Assembly: GCF_000312425.1 (NCBI RefSeq)
Contig: NZ_HE997181.1
Location: forward strand, 2,270,260 to 2,334,259
From: Reyranella massiliensis 521
Lineage (GTDB): Bacteria > Pseudomonadota > Alphaproteobacteria > Reyranellales > Reyranellaceae
Reading direction: 5' to 3'
DNA: 64,000 bases
Below the pieces are notes generated by a model, which worked only from the letters and a program-made list of their open reading frames with translations, made no database searches and was not told the DNA's origin. The translations under genes were made by a program, and so were the position numbers. This document shows positions 9,158 through 17,651 of the stretch, one piece after another (the first letter of the stretch is position 1; each line of letters begins with the position of its first letter).

Positions 9158-10255
9158 CTAGAGGGCACCCCGCTGCAAGCCGGCAATGGCCTGCCGGACG
9201 ATCTGGTGGCCGCGGAACAGGACCGCTTCCTTCCAGTCATCGGTCTCGGGATAGAACTGCCGACGCATCGCGGCGCGTACTGCCACGGCCTCCTTGCCGA
9301 GCGGGTCCCCGTACTTGTGGAGCCAGTGGTCTGCCCGGAAGGCCCTCTGACCGCTTTCCCGGTCGAAAGTTCCATACTCCAGAGTGCACATTGTGAGCCG
9401 GGTCTTGGGCTCCTGCAGCACGCGGTTCAGCCCATAGTGGCCGAGGCCATCGCGCGCCTGCGACGCTGTCTGGCCGCGCTTGGACTCTGTCACCGACTCG
9501 CCCCAGAACGCGCGCACGCGGCGCGAGGCCGGCGTGTCGATGTCGAAGTGCGTAATCGGCTCGCCGTAGCCATAGGGGCCAAGGCCGGTATGAAAATCGA
9601 TGACCGCCACGTCGCTGCGGTCCTTCAAGTACTGATCGACGATGGCGTGCAAGGTCCGGTTCGACCATGCCGGTCCGCCGCCGCCGAAGAACATACCGTC
9701 GGGGTGGCTGTACTGGCCGCCGGAGACGGCGCGGAAGAACTCGACTTCGCCGACCCTCTTTCGGTAGGCCGCGAGGCGTGCGTCCGCTGCCGCTTTGCCC
9801 TGTTCGCTGAAATCCTTCGGTATGAGATCGTCGGCGATTTCGAGATAGCCCTTGTTCTCGGGGTAGGGCTTGCTGTGATCGACATAGTTGCGGTTGAGGT
9901 CGTTGCCCTCCTCCGTCACCCGGCGCGTCCAGGCAAAGCCATAGGGGTTGATGGCGTGAATGAACAGCGCCGCCGTTCCGTCCGGCAGCCCAGCAGCACC
10001 CGTCGATGCCAGCCAGTCGACCTGAAAGCCGGAACCGCAATAGCCCTCGACGCCATGGGTCGAGGAAATGGTGACGACGACCTTCGACGCGTCCTGCGGC
10101 CCGAGCCAGGCGAGATCGGTCGACAGTGCCTCGCCTCCCGGTCCCTTTGTCGGATTGTCGTAGCGATGGGTCCAGGCATCGGCGATGCGCGCCGCCGCCA
10201 AGAACTTGTCTCGCGCCTCGTCGTAGCTTGTCGCGAAGGAATGGATGGCAGACAT
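9158..10255 (-). CDS. DUF2817 / M14-family zinc carboxypeptidase-like protein
   Basis: 365-residue protein of the DUF2817 branch of the M14 metallopeptidase fold. Visible zinc-site motifs are THGVEG (His67, Glu70) and a later His222 in VIDFHTGLGPYG; NDLNRNY at 118-124 is the substrate-carboxylate region typical of M14. No signal peptide, so it is probably cytoplasmic. Substrate unknown. It is followed closely by the GH17 gene on the same strand and preceded 10 bases away by an SDR gene, suggesting one transcript for genes with no obvious shared pathway. Confidence 0.82.
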   Translation of the reverse strand: MSAIHSFATSYDEARDKFLAAARIADAWTHRYDNPTKGPGGEALSTDLAWLGPQDASKVVVTISSTHGVEGYCGSGFQVDWLASTGAAGLPDGTAALFIHAINPYGFAWTRRVTEEGNDLNRNYVDHSKPYPENKGYLEIADDLIPKDFSEQGKAAADARLAAYRKRVGEVEFFRAVSGGQYSHPDGMFFGGGGPAWSNRTLHAIVDQYLKDRSDVAVIDFHTGLGPYGYGEPITHFDIDTPASRRVRAFWGESVTESKRGQTASQARDGLGHYGLNRVLQEPKTRLTMCTLEYGTFDRESGQRAFRADHWLHKYGDPLGKEAVAVRAAMRRQFYPETDDWKEAVLFRGHQIVRQAIAGLQRGAL

Positions 10256-10265
10256 GGGCTCGTCC

Positions 10266-11021
10266 TCAGGTGCGCAGGGTCAGGCCGCCGTCGACCACCA
10301 GCTCGTGGCCCGTGATGAAGTCCGCCTCGTCGGAGGCCAGCAGCAGGGCGCCGCGGGCGATGTCGATGGGCTGGCCGAGCCGGCGCAGCGCCGCCTTCTT
10401 TTCCCAGACCTCGCGGATTTCCTGCTTGTCGAAGTTGGTCTGCGTCATGCCGGTATAGATCGCACCGGGGCAGACGTAGTTGGCGGTGATGTTGAACTTG
10501 CCGAGCTCGAGCGCGAGCGTCCGGGTCAGGCCGCCGACCCCGGCCTTCGAGGCACAATAGGCCGCGAGCCCGTAGTCGGTGTCGAACGCCATCACCGAGG
10601 CGGTGTTGACGATACGCGCCCTGCCCTTTTCCTTGGCCCGCACCTTCAAGGCCGGGATGGCTTCACGGCAGAGCCGGAACATCGCGCGCACATTGACATT
10701 GTTCACGCGGTCCCACTGCTCGTCGGTCATCTCCTCGACGAAGGCCCGGCCGCTGACGCCGGCATTATTGAACAGGATGTCGATGGCGCCGAACTTGGAA
10801 AGCGCCGCCGCCACGATCTTCTTCGGCGCATCCTCGCCCGTGATATCGGCGGCGAAGGCCGAAATCGCATTGTTTCCGGCATGCGCCGTCGCAATGGCCG
10901 ATTCCGGCCGGTCAACCGCCAGCACCTGGGCGCCTTCGTCCGCGAAAAGCTTGGCGGAGGCCGCGCCGATACCCGACGCAGCGCCTGTCACGATGGCGAT
11001 CTTACCGGCGAGCCTGCCCAT
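10266..11021 (-). CDS. SDR-family oxidoreductase
   Basis: Classical short-chain dehydrogenase of 251 residues. The NAD(P)-binding motif TGAASGIG is at residues 12-19, NNAG near 90, and the catalytic Tyr and Lys are in AAYCASKAG around residue 155. The C-terminal GHELVVDGGLTLRT is typical. The chosen ATG at 11021 has GGAGGA just upstream; a longer frame from 11087 would run into the preceding gene. Substrate unknown; an alcohol or hydroxyacyl compound is likely. It sits 13 bases after the quinone oxidoreductase gene and is probably co-transcribed with it. Confidence 0.9.
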   Translation of the reverse strand: MGRLAGKIAIVTGAASGIGAASAKLFADEGAQVLAVDRPESAIATAHAGNNAISAFAADITGEDAPKKIVAAALSKFGAIDILFNNAGVSGRAFVEEMTDEQWDRVNNVNVRAMFRLCREAIPALKVRAKEKGRARIVNTASVMAFDTDYGLAAYCASKAGVGGLTRTLALELGKFNITANYVCPGAIYTGMTQTNFDKQEIREVWEKKAALRRLGQPIDIARGALLLASDEADFITGHELVVDGGLTLRT

Positions 11022-11034
11022 CGATTCCTCCGGT

Positions 11035-12012
11035 TCAGGCGATGTTGATGATGACCTTGCCGGTCGCCTTGCGCGACAGCAGGGCATTCATGGCCTCGGG
11101 CGCCTTCTCCAGCGGGAAACGCATGGAGATGTGCGGCTTGAGCTTGCCTTCGCCGTACCACTTCAACATCTCGTCGAAGTTCTTGCGCGCCTCGGCCGGC
11201 TCGCGACCGCGCCAGGCACCGTAGAACACGCCGCGGACATCGCAGCTCTTCAGCAACGCCAGATTGGCCGGCAGCGACGGAATGCGCCCCGCCGCGAAGC
11301 CCACGACCAGCAAACGGCCGTACCAGGCGATGCAACGCACCGACTCGTCGAAGGCATCGCCGCCGACCGCGTCGTAGATGATGTCCGCGCCATTGCCGCC
11401 GGTCAGTTCCTTGACCTTGTCGCGCATCTTTTCCTTGGCGTAGTTCACGAACATCGTGGCGCCGTACTTGCGGCAGATTTCCATCTTCTCGTCGGAGCCG
11501 ACAGCCGCAATCACTTTCAGGCCCATCAACGCGCCCAATTCGACGGCGGTGAGGCCCACGCCACCCGACGCGCCCGTGACCAGGAGCGTCTCGCCCGGCT
11601 TGTAGCTGCTGCGCTGCTTCAGCGCGTAGTACGAGGTGCCGTAGGTCATCGTGAAGGCGGCGCCGTCCTCGTAGCTCATGTTCTGCGGCATCGGCAGAAG
11701 GCTGCCCTGGTCCACCACGGCCTCGGTGGCATAGCCGCCATGGCCGATCATACCGATGACCCGGTCGCCGACCTTGTAGCCCGTGACGCCCTCGCCCACT
11801 TCGGTGATGTCGCCGGCAATCTCGTGGCCCGGCGCGAAGGGACGCGGTGGCTTGAACTGGTACTTGTCGGCAATGATCAGCGTGTCCGGGAAGTTGACGC
11901 CCGCCGCCTTGACCGCAACACGAACCTGGCCTTTGCCCAACGGCTTCGACGGGATCTCGACCAGCTTCAGGCTCTCCGGCCCACCCGGCGTTTCGCTCAG
12001 CATTGCGCGCAT
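11035..12012 (-). CDS. NADPH:quinone oxidoreductase family protein (zinc-free MDR)
   Basis: 325-residue medium-chain reductase of the quinone reductase/zeta-crystallin type. The GroES-like N-terminal half includes KAAGVNFPDTLI, and the Rossmann half contains LVTGASGGVGLTAVELG (nucleotide binding, about residues 140-156). The zinc-ligand cysteines of alcohol dehydrogenases are absent, as expected for this branch. The ATG at 12012 has a GGGAG box; the longer frame from 12102 lacks homology-like sequence. Divergently transcribed from the MaoC gene, with a 106-base shared upstream region. Confidence 0.9.
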   Translation of the reverse strand: MRAMLSETPGGPESLKLVEIPSKPLGKGQVRVAVKAAGVNFPDTLIIADKYQFKPPRPFAPGHEIAGDITEVGEGVTGYKVGDRVIGMIGHGGYATEAVVDQGSLLPMPQNMSYEDGAAFTMTYGTSYYALKQRSSYKPGETLLVTGASGGVGLTAVELGALMGLKVIAAVGSDEKMEICRKYGATMFVNYAKEKMRDKVKELTGGNGADIIYDAVGGDAFDESVRCIAWYGRLLVVGFAAGRIPSLPANLALLKSCDVRGVFYGAWRGREPAEARKNFDEMLKWYGEGKLKPHISMRFPLEKAPEAMNALLSRKATGKVIINIA

Positions 12013-12118
12013 CGATTCGCTCCCGTCATCGCTGTTTCGTCCTGTAGCGACATTGATACGATGGCGAACCGGGCAGCGTCCATCCATGCTATGACGCAGC
12101 ACTTTCGCGGGGAGGAAA

Positions 12119-12574
12119 ATGGCAGGTCTGTACTACGAAGAATTCACGGTCGGGCGCGTGTTCGAGCACGCGTGGACGCGCACGGTCACTGAAATGGACA
12201 ACGTCCTGTTCAGCTCGCTCACCATGAACGTGCAGCCGCTGCATATCGACGAAGAGTTCGCCTCCAAGACCGAATTCGGCCAGCGCATCGTCAACAGCCT
12301 GTTTACGCTCGGCCTCATGATCGGCATCACCGTCAACGACACGACGCTCGGCACGACCGTGGCCAACCTCGGCATGACCGACGTACGGTTCCCCAAGCCC
12401 GTCTTCCATGGCGACACGCTGCGCGTGCGCACGAAGGTGATGAGCCTCCGTGAAAGCAAGTCCCGACCGGATGCCGGGATCGTCGAATTTTCGCATGAAG
12501 CCATCAATCAGCGCGGCGAGGTCGTCGCGGCGTGCACGCGCCAGGCGCTGATGCGCAAGAAACCGAAGGGCTGA
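12119..12574 (+). CDS. MaoC-family dehydratase (hot-dog fold)
   Basis: 151-residue single hot-dog domain of the MaoC/R-specific enoyl-CoA hydratase type, probably acting on an enoyl-CoA. The start [12 protein letters not shown] and the central [10 protein letters not shown] segment (the hydratase helix region) support this. A GGGGAGGAAA ribosome-binding site lies directly upstream. It is followed 5 bases later by a CitE-like lyase. A MaoC/CitE pair recalls mesaconyl-CoA hydratase plus beta-methylmalyl-CoA lyase, but the exact substrate is not determined by sequence alone. Confidence 0.87.
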   Translation: MAGLYYEEFTVGRVFEHAWTRTVTEMDNVLFSSLTMNVQPLHIDEEFASKTEFGQRIVNSLFTLGLMIGITVNDTTLGTTVANLGMTDVRFPKPVFHGDTLRVRTKVMSLRESKSRPDAGIVEFSHEAINQRGEVVAACTRQALMRKKPKG

Positions 12575-12579
12575 GAGAA

Positions 12580-13443
12580 ATGCGTTCATTCCTGTTCGTT
12601 CCCGCCGATTCCGAGCGCAAGCTGGCCAAGGGGCCCGCCTCGGCTCCCGATGGATTGATCCTCGACCTGGAAGATTCGGTCGCGACGGATCGCAAGAAGA
12701 TCGCGCGCGACATGGCGCTCGCCTATCTGAAGTCTGCCAGCCGTACCAGCGGCCCCAAACTCTATGTCCGGGTCAATGCGCTCGATACCGGCCTCACGCT
12801 GGGCGATCTTGCCATTGTCATGCAGGGCAAGCCCGACGGCATCGTGTTTCCGAAATGTGTCGGCCAGGCCAACCTCGATCTGCTGGCGACGTATCTCGAC
12901 GCCTTCGAGGCGCGCGAGGGCATCGAAGCCGGTTCGACCCGCATCCTGACAATTGCCACGGAGAGTGCTGCGGCAATCCTGGCGCTGACGGCGGCTCCCG
13001 CAAAACACGCGCGTCTCATCGGCCATTCCTGGGGCGGCGAGGATCTGATGGCCGACCTTGGCGCCTTGGCCAAGGGACCCTCGCCCGGTGTCTACGACGA
13101 CACATTCCTCATGGCCCGTACGGTCAACCTGATGGCCTCGGTCGCGGCCGGCGTCACCGCCTACGATACGGTCTATCCCGACATCAAGAACGTCGAGGGG
13201 CTGCGTGCCGAGGCGCAGGTCGCGCGGCGCATGGGCTACGGCGGCAAGATCGCCATCCATCCCGATCAGGTTGCCATCATCCACGAGGTCTTCACGCCGA
13301 GCGCCAGCGAAATCGACTGGGCCAAGCGCGTCGTGGCGACATTCGAGAGCAATCCGAATGCAGGCGTCCTCACTATGGACGGCAAGATGCTCGACAAGCC
13401 GCATCTCGTGCTGGCTTGCCGCCTGCTCGCACGCGCGGGCTAG
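12580..13443 (+). CDS. HpcH/HpaI aldolase / citrate-lyase beta-like CoA ester lyase
   Basis: 287-residue TIM-barrel lyase of the CitE family, which cleaves or forms C-C bonds in malyl-CoA-like esters using Mg2+. Recognised from MRSFLFVPADSERK at the start, DGLILDLEDSV (residues about 26-36, with the acidic pair typical of the metal site), PKCVGQ, and the C-terminal GYGGKIAIHPDQ. The ATG at 12580 is chosen because it gives the family start; an in-frame GTG or ATG upstream lies inside the MaoC gene. Co-transcribed with that gene. Confidence 0.88.
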   Translation: MRSFLFVPADSERKLAKGPASAPDGLILDLEDSVATDRKKIARDMALAYLKSASRTSGPKLYVRVNALDTGLTLGDLAIVMQGKPDGIVFPKCVGQANLDLLATYLDAFEAREGIEAGSTRILTIATESAAAILALTAAPAKHARLIGHSWGGEDLMADLGALAKGPSPGVYDDTFLMARTVNLMASVAAGVTAYDTVYPDIKNVEGLRAEAQVARRMGYGGKIAIHPDQVAIIHEVFTPSASEIDWAKRVVATFESNPNAGVLTMDGKMLDKPHLVLACRLLARAG

Positions 13444-13464
13444 AGCAACCGACTCGGGGGCCGG

Positions 13465-14091
13465 ATGAAGGACAATTTCGGTCTCTACACAACGCTCGAC
13501 CGGCTGTTCGGTGGAGACCCGGCGTCTGTCCTGACACTCGACGACTTCCTGAAAGGTCTCGAAGGCCGCTCCTATGCCTTCGCGATCATGGCCCTCAACA
13601 TGCCGAACATCGTGCCGTCAGGTATTCCCTGGCTGTCGACGGTAACCGGCGTGCCCATCCTGTTTCTGCTGGCGCAGTTCTTTGCCGGCCGCCCGGTTCC
13701 GTCACTGCCACGCGTGATCGGCAGCCGCGGCCTTTCGCGCGGCAAGCTGCAAACCTTCCTCAAACGGGCGCGTCGATACATCGACTGGCTCGAGAATGCC
13801 GTGCACGCCCGCTACGAATGGTGGGTGAACGGCATGCCGCGGCGCATGCTGCTGGCGGCCTGGGTGATCAACGCCGTGATCCTCGCCCTGCCGATTCCCT
13901 TCGACAACCTATTCCCGTCGATCGCCATCCTGTTCTTCTGCTTCGCCTTGATCGAGGACGATGGGCTGATGGCCATGCTGGGCTGGCTGTTCACGGCGAT
14001 CACCGCGGCCTGGACGGTTTTTCTCCTGATGGTCGGCCATGCAGCTATCATGGCTGCCATCGGCATGCTTCAAGATTTCATCTTCGGTTGA
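13465..14091 (+). CDS. ExoD-family exopolysaccharide synthesis protein
   Basis: 208-residue membrane protein of the ExoD family. The soluble N-terminal part (LDDFLKGLEGRSYAFAI) and the following ALNMPNIVPSGIPWLSTVTG are family hallmarks. There are two hydrophobic helices near 60-75 and three more from about 125 to 200. In Sinorhizobium ExoD affects exopolysaccharide production and alkali tolerance; the biochemical activity is unknown. It lies 21 bases after the CitE-like gene and converges with the acyl-CoA dehydrogenase gene. Confidence 0.85.
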   Translation: MKDNFGLYTTLDRLFGGDPASVLTLDDFLKGLEGRSYAFAIMALNMPNIVPSGIPWLSTVTGVPILFLLAQFFAGRPVPSLPRVIGSRGLSRGKLQTFLKRARRYIDWLENAVHARYEWWVNGMPRRMLLAAWVINAVILALPIPFDNLFPSIAILFFCFALIEDDGLMAMLGWLFTAITAAWTVFLLMVGHAAIMAAIGMLQDFIFG

Positions 14092-14152
14092 CGTCGCGTT
14101 CCCCCGCGCAGCGAGACCGCCTCGACCCGGCCTCCGCTCTTCGGCTTCACGC

Positions 14153-15319
14153 TCAGTACGAGCGCGGCAGTCCCAGCACGTGCTCGGCCACGAAGTTCAG
14201 GATCATGTTGGTCGAGATCGGCGCCACCGTGTAGAGACGCGCTTCGCGGAACTTGCGCTCGACGTCGTATTCCTCGGCAAAGCCGAAGCCGCCATGCGTC
14301 TGCACGCACATCTCGGCCGCCGCCCACGAGGCTTCCGACGCCAGCATCTTGGCCATGTTGGCCTCGGCGCCGGCATTGATGCCCGCCTCGTACATCGCCG
14401 CCGCCTTGCGCACCATCAGGTCGGCTGCCTCGATCTGCGTATAGGCGCGCGCGATGGGATACTGGACGCCCTGGTTCTGGCCGATCGCGCGGCCGAACAG
14501 CTTGCGCTCCTTGGCGTAGCTCACCGCCTTCTCGATGAACCATTTGCCGTCGCCGATACACTCCGAGGCGATCAGCACGCGCTCGGCGTTCATGCCGGAG
14601 AGGATGTAGCGGAAGCCCTGCCCTTCCTCGCCGATCAGGTTCTCGGCCGACACTTCCATGTTGTCGAAGAACACTTCGGTGCTGTTGTGGTTCATCATCG
14701 TGCGGATCGGACGGATGGTGAGGCCCTTGCCCAGCGCCTTGCGCATGTCGACCAGGAACACCGACAGACCTTCCGTCTTCTTCTTGGTCTGGTCGCGCGG
14801 CGTGGTGCGGGCGAGCAGAAGCATCAGGTCGGAATGCTCGGCGCGGCTGGTCCACACCTTCTGCCCGTTCACGACATAGGTGCTGTTGTCCTTCTTCACG
14901 GCCGTGGTGCGCAGGCTCAGCGTATCGGTGCCGCTCGACGGCTCGGTCACGCCGAACGCCTGCAGGCGCAGCTCGCCGGTGGCGATCTTCGGCAGGTAGC
15001 GCTCCTTCTGCTCCTTGCTGCCGTGCCGCAGCACCGTGCCCATGATGTACATTTGCGCGTGGCAGGCCGCAGCGTTGCAGCCGGCCTTGTGGATCTCCTC
15101 CAGCACCGCGCTCGCCGCCGAGATGCCGAGGCCCGCGCCGCCATACTCCTCGGGGATCAGGATCGACAGCCAGCCCGCCTCGGTCAGCGCCTTCACGAAT
15201 TCGGTAGGATAGCCGCGCTCGCGGTCGAGCTCGCGCCAGTAGCTGCCGTCGAACTTGAGGCAAAGCTGGCGAACGGCGTCGCGGATCTCGGGATGGGTCG
15301 GGGCGTAGGGATTTTCCAT
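14153..15319 (-). CDS. Acyl-CoA dehydrogenase family protein
   Basis: 388-residue FAD enzyme that makes trans-2-enoyl-CoA from acyl-CoA. Visible segments: ERGYPTEFVKAL..GW in the N-terminal helical domain, FGVTEPSSGTDT (FAD binding, about residue 125), VNGQKVWTSRAEHSD, and the C-terminal ANMAKMLASEASW and QTHGGFGFAEEYDVERKFR. The catalytic base position in the last segments resembles short-chain and branched-chain enzymes; the substrate is unknown. The long frame to 15607 overlaps the next gene and is rejected in favour of MENPYAPTHPEIR. It starts 11 bases after the DUF4392 gene on the same strand. Confidence 0.92.
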   Translation of the reverse strand: MENPYAPTHPEIRDAVRQLCLKFDGSYWRELDRERGYPTEFVKALTEAGWLSILIPEEYGGAGLGISAASAVLEEIHKAGCNAAACHAQMYIMGTVLRHGSKEQKERYLPKIATGELRLQAFGVTEPSSGTDTLSLRTTAVKKDNSTYVVNGQKVWTSRAEHSDLMLLLARTTPRDQTKKKTEGLSVFLVDMRKALGKGLTIRPIRTMMNHNSTEVFFDNMEVSAENLIGEEGQGFRYILSGMNAERVLIASECIGDGKWFIEKAVSYAKERKLFGRAIGQNQGVQYPIARAYTQIEAADLMVRKAAAMYEAGINAGAEANMAKMLASEASWAAAEMCVQTHGGFGFAEEYDVERKFREARLYTVAPISTNMILNFVAEHVLGLPRSY

Positions 15320-15330
15320 GGCGGCGCAAA

Positions 15331-16251
15331 CTAGTCCGCCGCCTGTCCCCAGGCAATGCGACCAAGCTCGTCGACGAGAGCACCGTGTATGTCGGGGCCG
15401 AAGCCATCCACTGTGGGCTCGCGACGCGCCGTGACGCCATCGACAGCGCCGGCCTTGTCGACGACCGCGCGCGTGACGGCGAGGTCGCGTTCTGCTGTCA
15501 GGAATTTCGCAATCGTCGGCTGCCAGTCGGGCCGCAGCACTGCCAGTGCCGCCATCAGCCCATAGGCCCCCCAGTTCGACACGCCGGCGACGGTCAGGTG
15601 ATCGCACGAGGTGACGCAGGCGATCTCGGCGCCATTGGGAACGGTGCGCGCGATCAGCCCGGCCGGCAGTCGGCCCATGCCGACCTCGTTGCCGCCGTCG
15701 CCGACTGCCAGCTTCTTCCAGGGGCCGCCCAGGAAGAGGTCGTCCAGCGGTGCGGTCCAGGGCGAGACATCAACGCCGCGCATGTTGCGCGGCTTGCCGT
15801 CGACGGAGCGGCCACACCGCTCGATGGCGACCGCATGACTGAGCGATGCCGCGCGCCAATCGCCGACCAACTTGTCGAGGCCAGCCCGATCCGAGACGGC
15901 AACCTCGTCGACGGCGACGGCAACACCCGTTGCGGCAAGGGCAGCGCGCACGGCATCCGCGCACGGCGTATCCGTCGCAATGCGCGCACCGACGCCACAC
16001 GCCGCCAGCGCCGCTGCCAGCAAGGCCGTCCCGACGGGGCCATCGGTTTCGGGGGCGGCAACATCGCCACGGGGCACGAAGAACCCGGTGATCAGTCCGA
16101 CGGACGTTGCCTGCGCCAGTTCCCGCGCCGAGTCGCTGAGCCCGCCAGCGTTCGCCGCGATCAGATCGGCCGTCTTACGGCCGACGTCGCGGCACACCAA
16201 AGCTTCGATGGCGGCGAGGCGCCTCGTCTGTTCGCTCAACCTTGTCGACAT
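15331..16251 (-). CDS. DUF4392 (D-glutamate cyclase C-terminal-like) protein
   Basis: 306-residue protein that matches the DUF4392 domain known from the C-terminal part of mammalian D-glutamate cyclase, which converts D-glutamate to 5-oxo-D-proline. Recognised by the early LITGFFVPRG, TDGPVGTALLAAAL, the middle AVGDGGNEVGMG motif and TSCDHLTVAGVSNWGAYGL. It is a stand-alone domain here. Reading it as a glutamate or related cyclase is inference. No signal peptide. It is divergent from the EamA exporter and upstream of an acyl-CoA dehydrogenase. Confidence 0.75.
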   Translation of the reverse strand: MSTRLSEQTRRLAAIEALVCRDVGRKTADLIAANAGGLSDSARELAQATSVGLITGFFVPRGDVAAPETDGPVGTALLAAALAACGVGARIATDTPCADAVRAALAATGVAVAVDEVAVSDRAGLDKLVGDWRAASLSHAVAIERCGRSVDGKPRNMRGVDVSPWTAPLDDLFLGGPWKKLAVGDGGNEVGMGRLPAGLIARTVPNGAEIACVTSCDHLTVAGVSNWGAYGLMAALAVLRPDWQPTIAKFLTAERDLAVTRAVVDKAGAVDGVTARREPTVDGFGPDIHGALVDELGRIAWGQAAD

Positions 16252-16317
16252 AAACCTACACGCCCCCTCGCGAACTTCACTTTACGAAAGGATGCGACGC
16301 GAGCCAAATAGCGCACC

Positions 16318-17214
16318 TTGTCAAATGTTCCCGCGCCGTCGCCGCTGCACGGCATCTACTTCAAGCTGAGCGCGCTCGTGTTGTTCTGCACCATGGACGC
16401 CATGGTGAAGGCGCTGGGCGGCACCTACGGATCGTTCCAGATGATGCTGTTCCGCAGCGGCATCGCCCTGGTGCCCGTGGCCGTGATGATCTGGCATGCC
16501 GGCGGCCTGCGGGCTATCCGCAGCACCCGGCCGGGCCTGCAGGCCCTTCGCGTCTGTATCGGCATCTGCAGCATGTTTGGCTTCTTCTACGTCTTCCCGC
16601 GCATGCCGCTGGTCGACGCCTATGCCATTTCCTTCGCCTCGCCCCTCTTCATGGTCGCGCTGTCCGTGCCGATACTGGGCGAGCCGGTCGGCTGGCGACG
16701 CTGGACGGCGGTCGCCGTGGGCTTCATCGGCGTGCTGATCATGCTCGATCCCTGGGGCATCCAGTTCCACGCCATCTCGCTGATCGTGCTGGCAGCGACC
16801 TTCTGCTACGCCCTGTCGACGGTGATGGTCCGGCTGCTCAGCCGGCACGACAAGGACGTCGTCACCCTCTTCTGGTTTGCCTTCTGCGCCAGCCTGGTGT
16901 CGCTGGTCGGCGCCATTCCCGAGTGGAAATGGCCACCTTTGCTGGACTGGGTGTGGCTGATCACCCTGGGCCTGTTGGGCGGGTTCGCGCAGATCCTCAT
17001 CACCCGCGCCTGGCGGCTGGCGCCGGCCGCGGTGCTGGCCCCCTTCGACTATGCCTCGATCGTGCTCGCCGTCGCCTTCGGTTACCTGTGGTTCAAGGAG
17101 GAGCCGTCCTGGACGGTCTGGTATGGCCTTCCGTTGGTCATCGGCTCCGGCCTGTACATCCTGTACCGCGAGCGAGTCCGGGCTCGCGAGCGGGCAAAGG
17201 CCGTTTCGTCCTGA
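16318..17214 (+). CDS. EamA/DMT-family transporter
   Basis: 298-residue inner-membrane exporter with ten predicted hydrophobic helices in two EamA halves (around 10-140 and 155-285). The LVDAYAISFASPLFMVALS segment at the end of the first half is typical. Substrate unknown; such proteins export amino acids or metabolites. The likely start is TTG at 16318, because it keeps the first helix complete; the first ATG (16393) would cut into it. The ribosome-binding site is weak, so the exact start is uncertain. Confidence 0.85.
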   Translation: MSNVPAPSPLHGIYFKLSALVLFCTMDAMVKALGGTYGSFQMMLFRSGIALVPVAVMIWHAGGLRAIRSTRPGLQALRVCIGICSMFGFFYVFPRMPLVDAYAISFASPLFMVALSVPILGEPVGWRRWTAVAVGFIGVLIMLDPWGIQFHAISLIVLAATFCYALSTVMVRLLSRHDKDVVTLFWFAFCASLVSLVGAIPEWKWPPLLDWVWLITLGLLGGFAQILITRAWRLAPAAVLAPFDYASIVLAVAFGYLWFKEEPSWTVWYGLPLVIGSGLYILYRERVRARERAKAVSS

Positions 17215-17308
17215 CCACCTTGTCCCTTTCCCCTAGCCACACTATGGGTATGACTGAGTTCCAATGCGCAGCATTGACGAACCGGCCCGCCAACCACATC
17301 TTGTAGAC

Positions 17309-17641
17309 ATGACCGATACCTCTTTCTCCGTAACCCCGAACGCGGCCAAGCGGATCGCCTTCCTGGCCTCCAAGGAGGCCAAGCCCGTGATGATGCGGGT
17401 GGCGGTGCTGGGCGGCGGTTGCTCGGGGTTCCAGTACAACTTCTCGTTCGAGGAACAGCGCAACGACGACGATCTCGTCATCGAGCGCGACGGTGCGGCC
17501 GTGCTGGTCGACAGCACCTCGCTGGAATTGCTCCAGGGCAGCGAGCTCGACTATGTCGAGGAAATGGTCGGCTCGTCGTTCCAAGTGAAGAACCCGAACG
17601 CCACCTCGTCCTGCGGCTGCGGCAACTCCTTCAGCGTGTGA
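17309..17641 (+). CDS. erpA: Iron-sulfur cluster insertion protein, HesB/IscA type (ErpA-like)
   Basis: 110-residue A-type Fe-S carrier that delivers clusters to apoproteins. It has the three conserved cysteines: Cys38 in VLGGGCSGFQY and Cys102/Cys104 in SSCGCGNSFSV. The ATG at 17309 gives the usual short N terminus (MTDTSFSVTPNAA); an in-frame ATG at 17264 adds 15 unfamiliar residues. Neither has a strong ribosome-binding site. ErpA versus IscA cannot be told apart with certainty. Followed 10 bases later by exonuclease III, an arrangement common in alphaproteobacteria. Confidence 0.9.
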   Translation: MTDTSFSVTPNAAKRIAFLASKEAKPVMMRVAVLGGGCSGFQYNFSFEEQRNDDDLVIERDGAAVLVDSTSLELLQGSELDYVEEMVGSSFQVKNPNATSSCGCGNSFSV

Positions 17642-17651
17642 TCCTGCCGCG

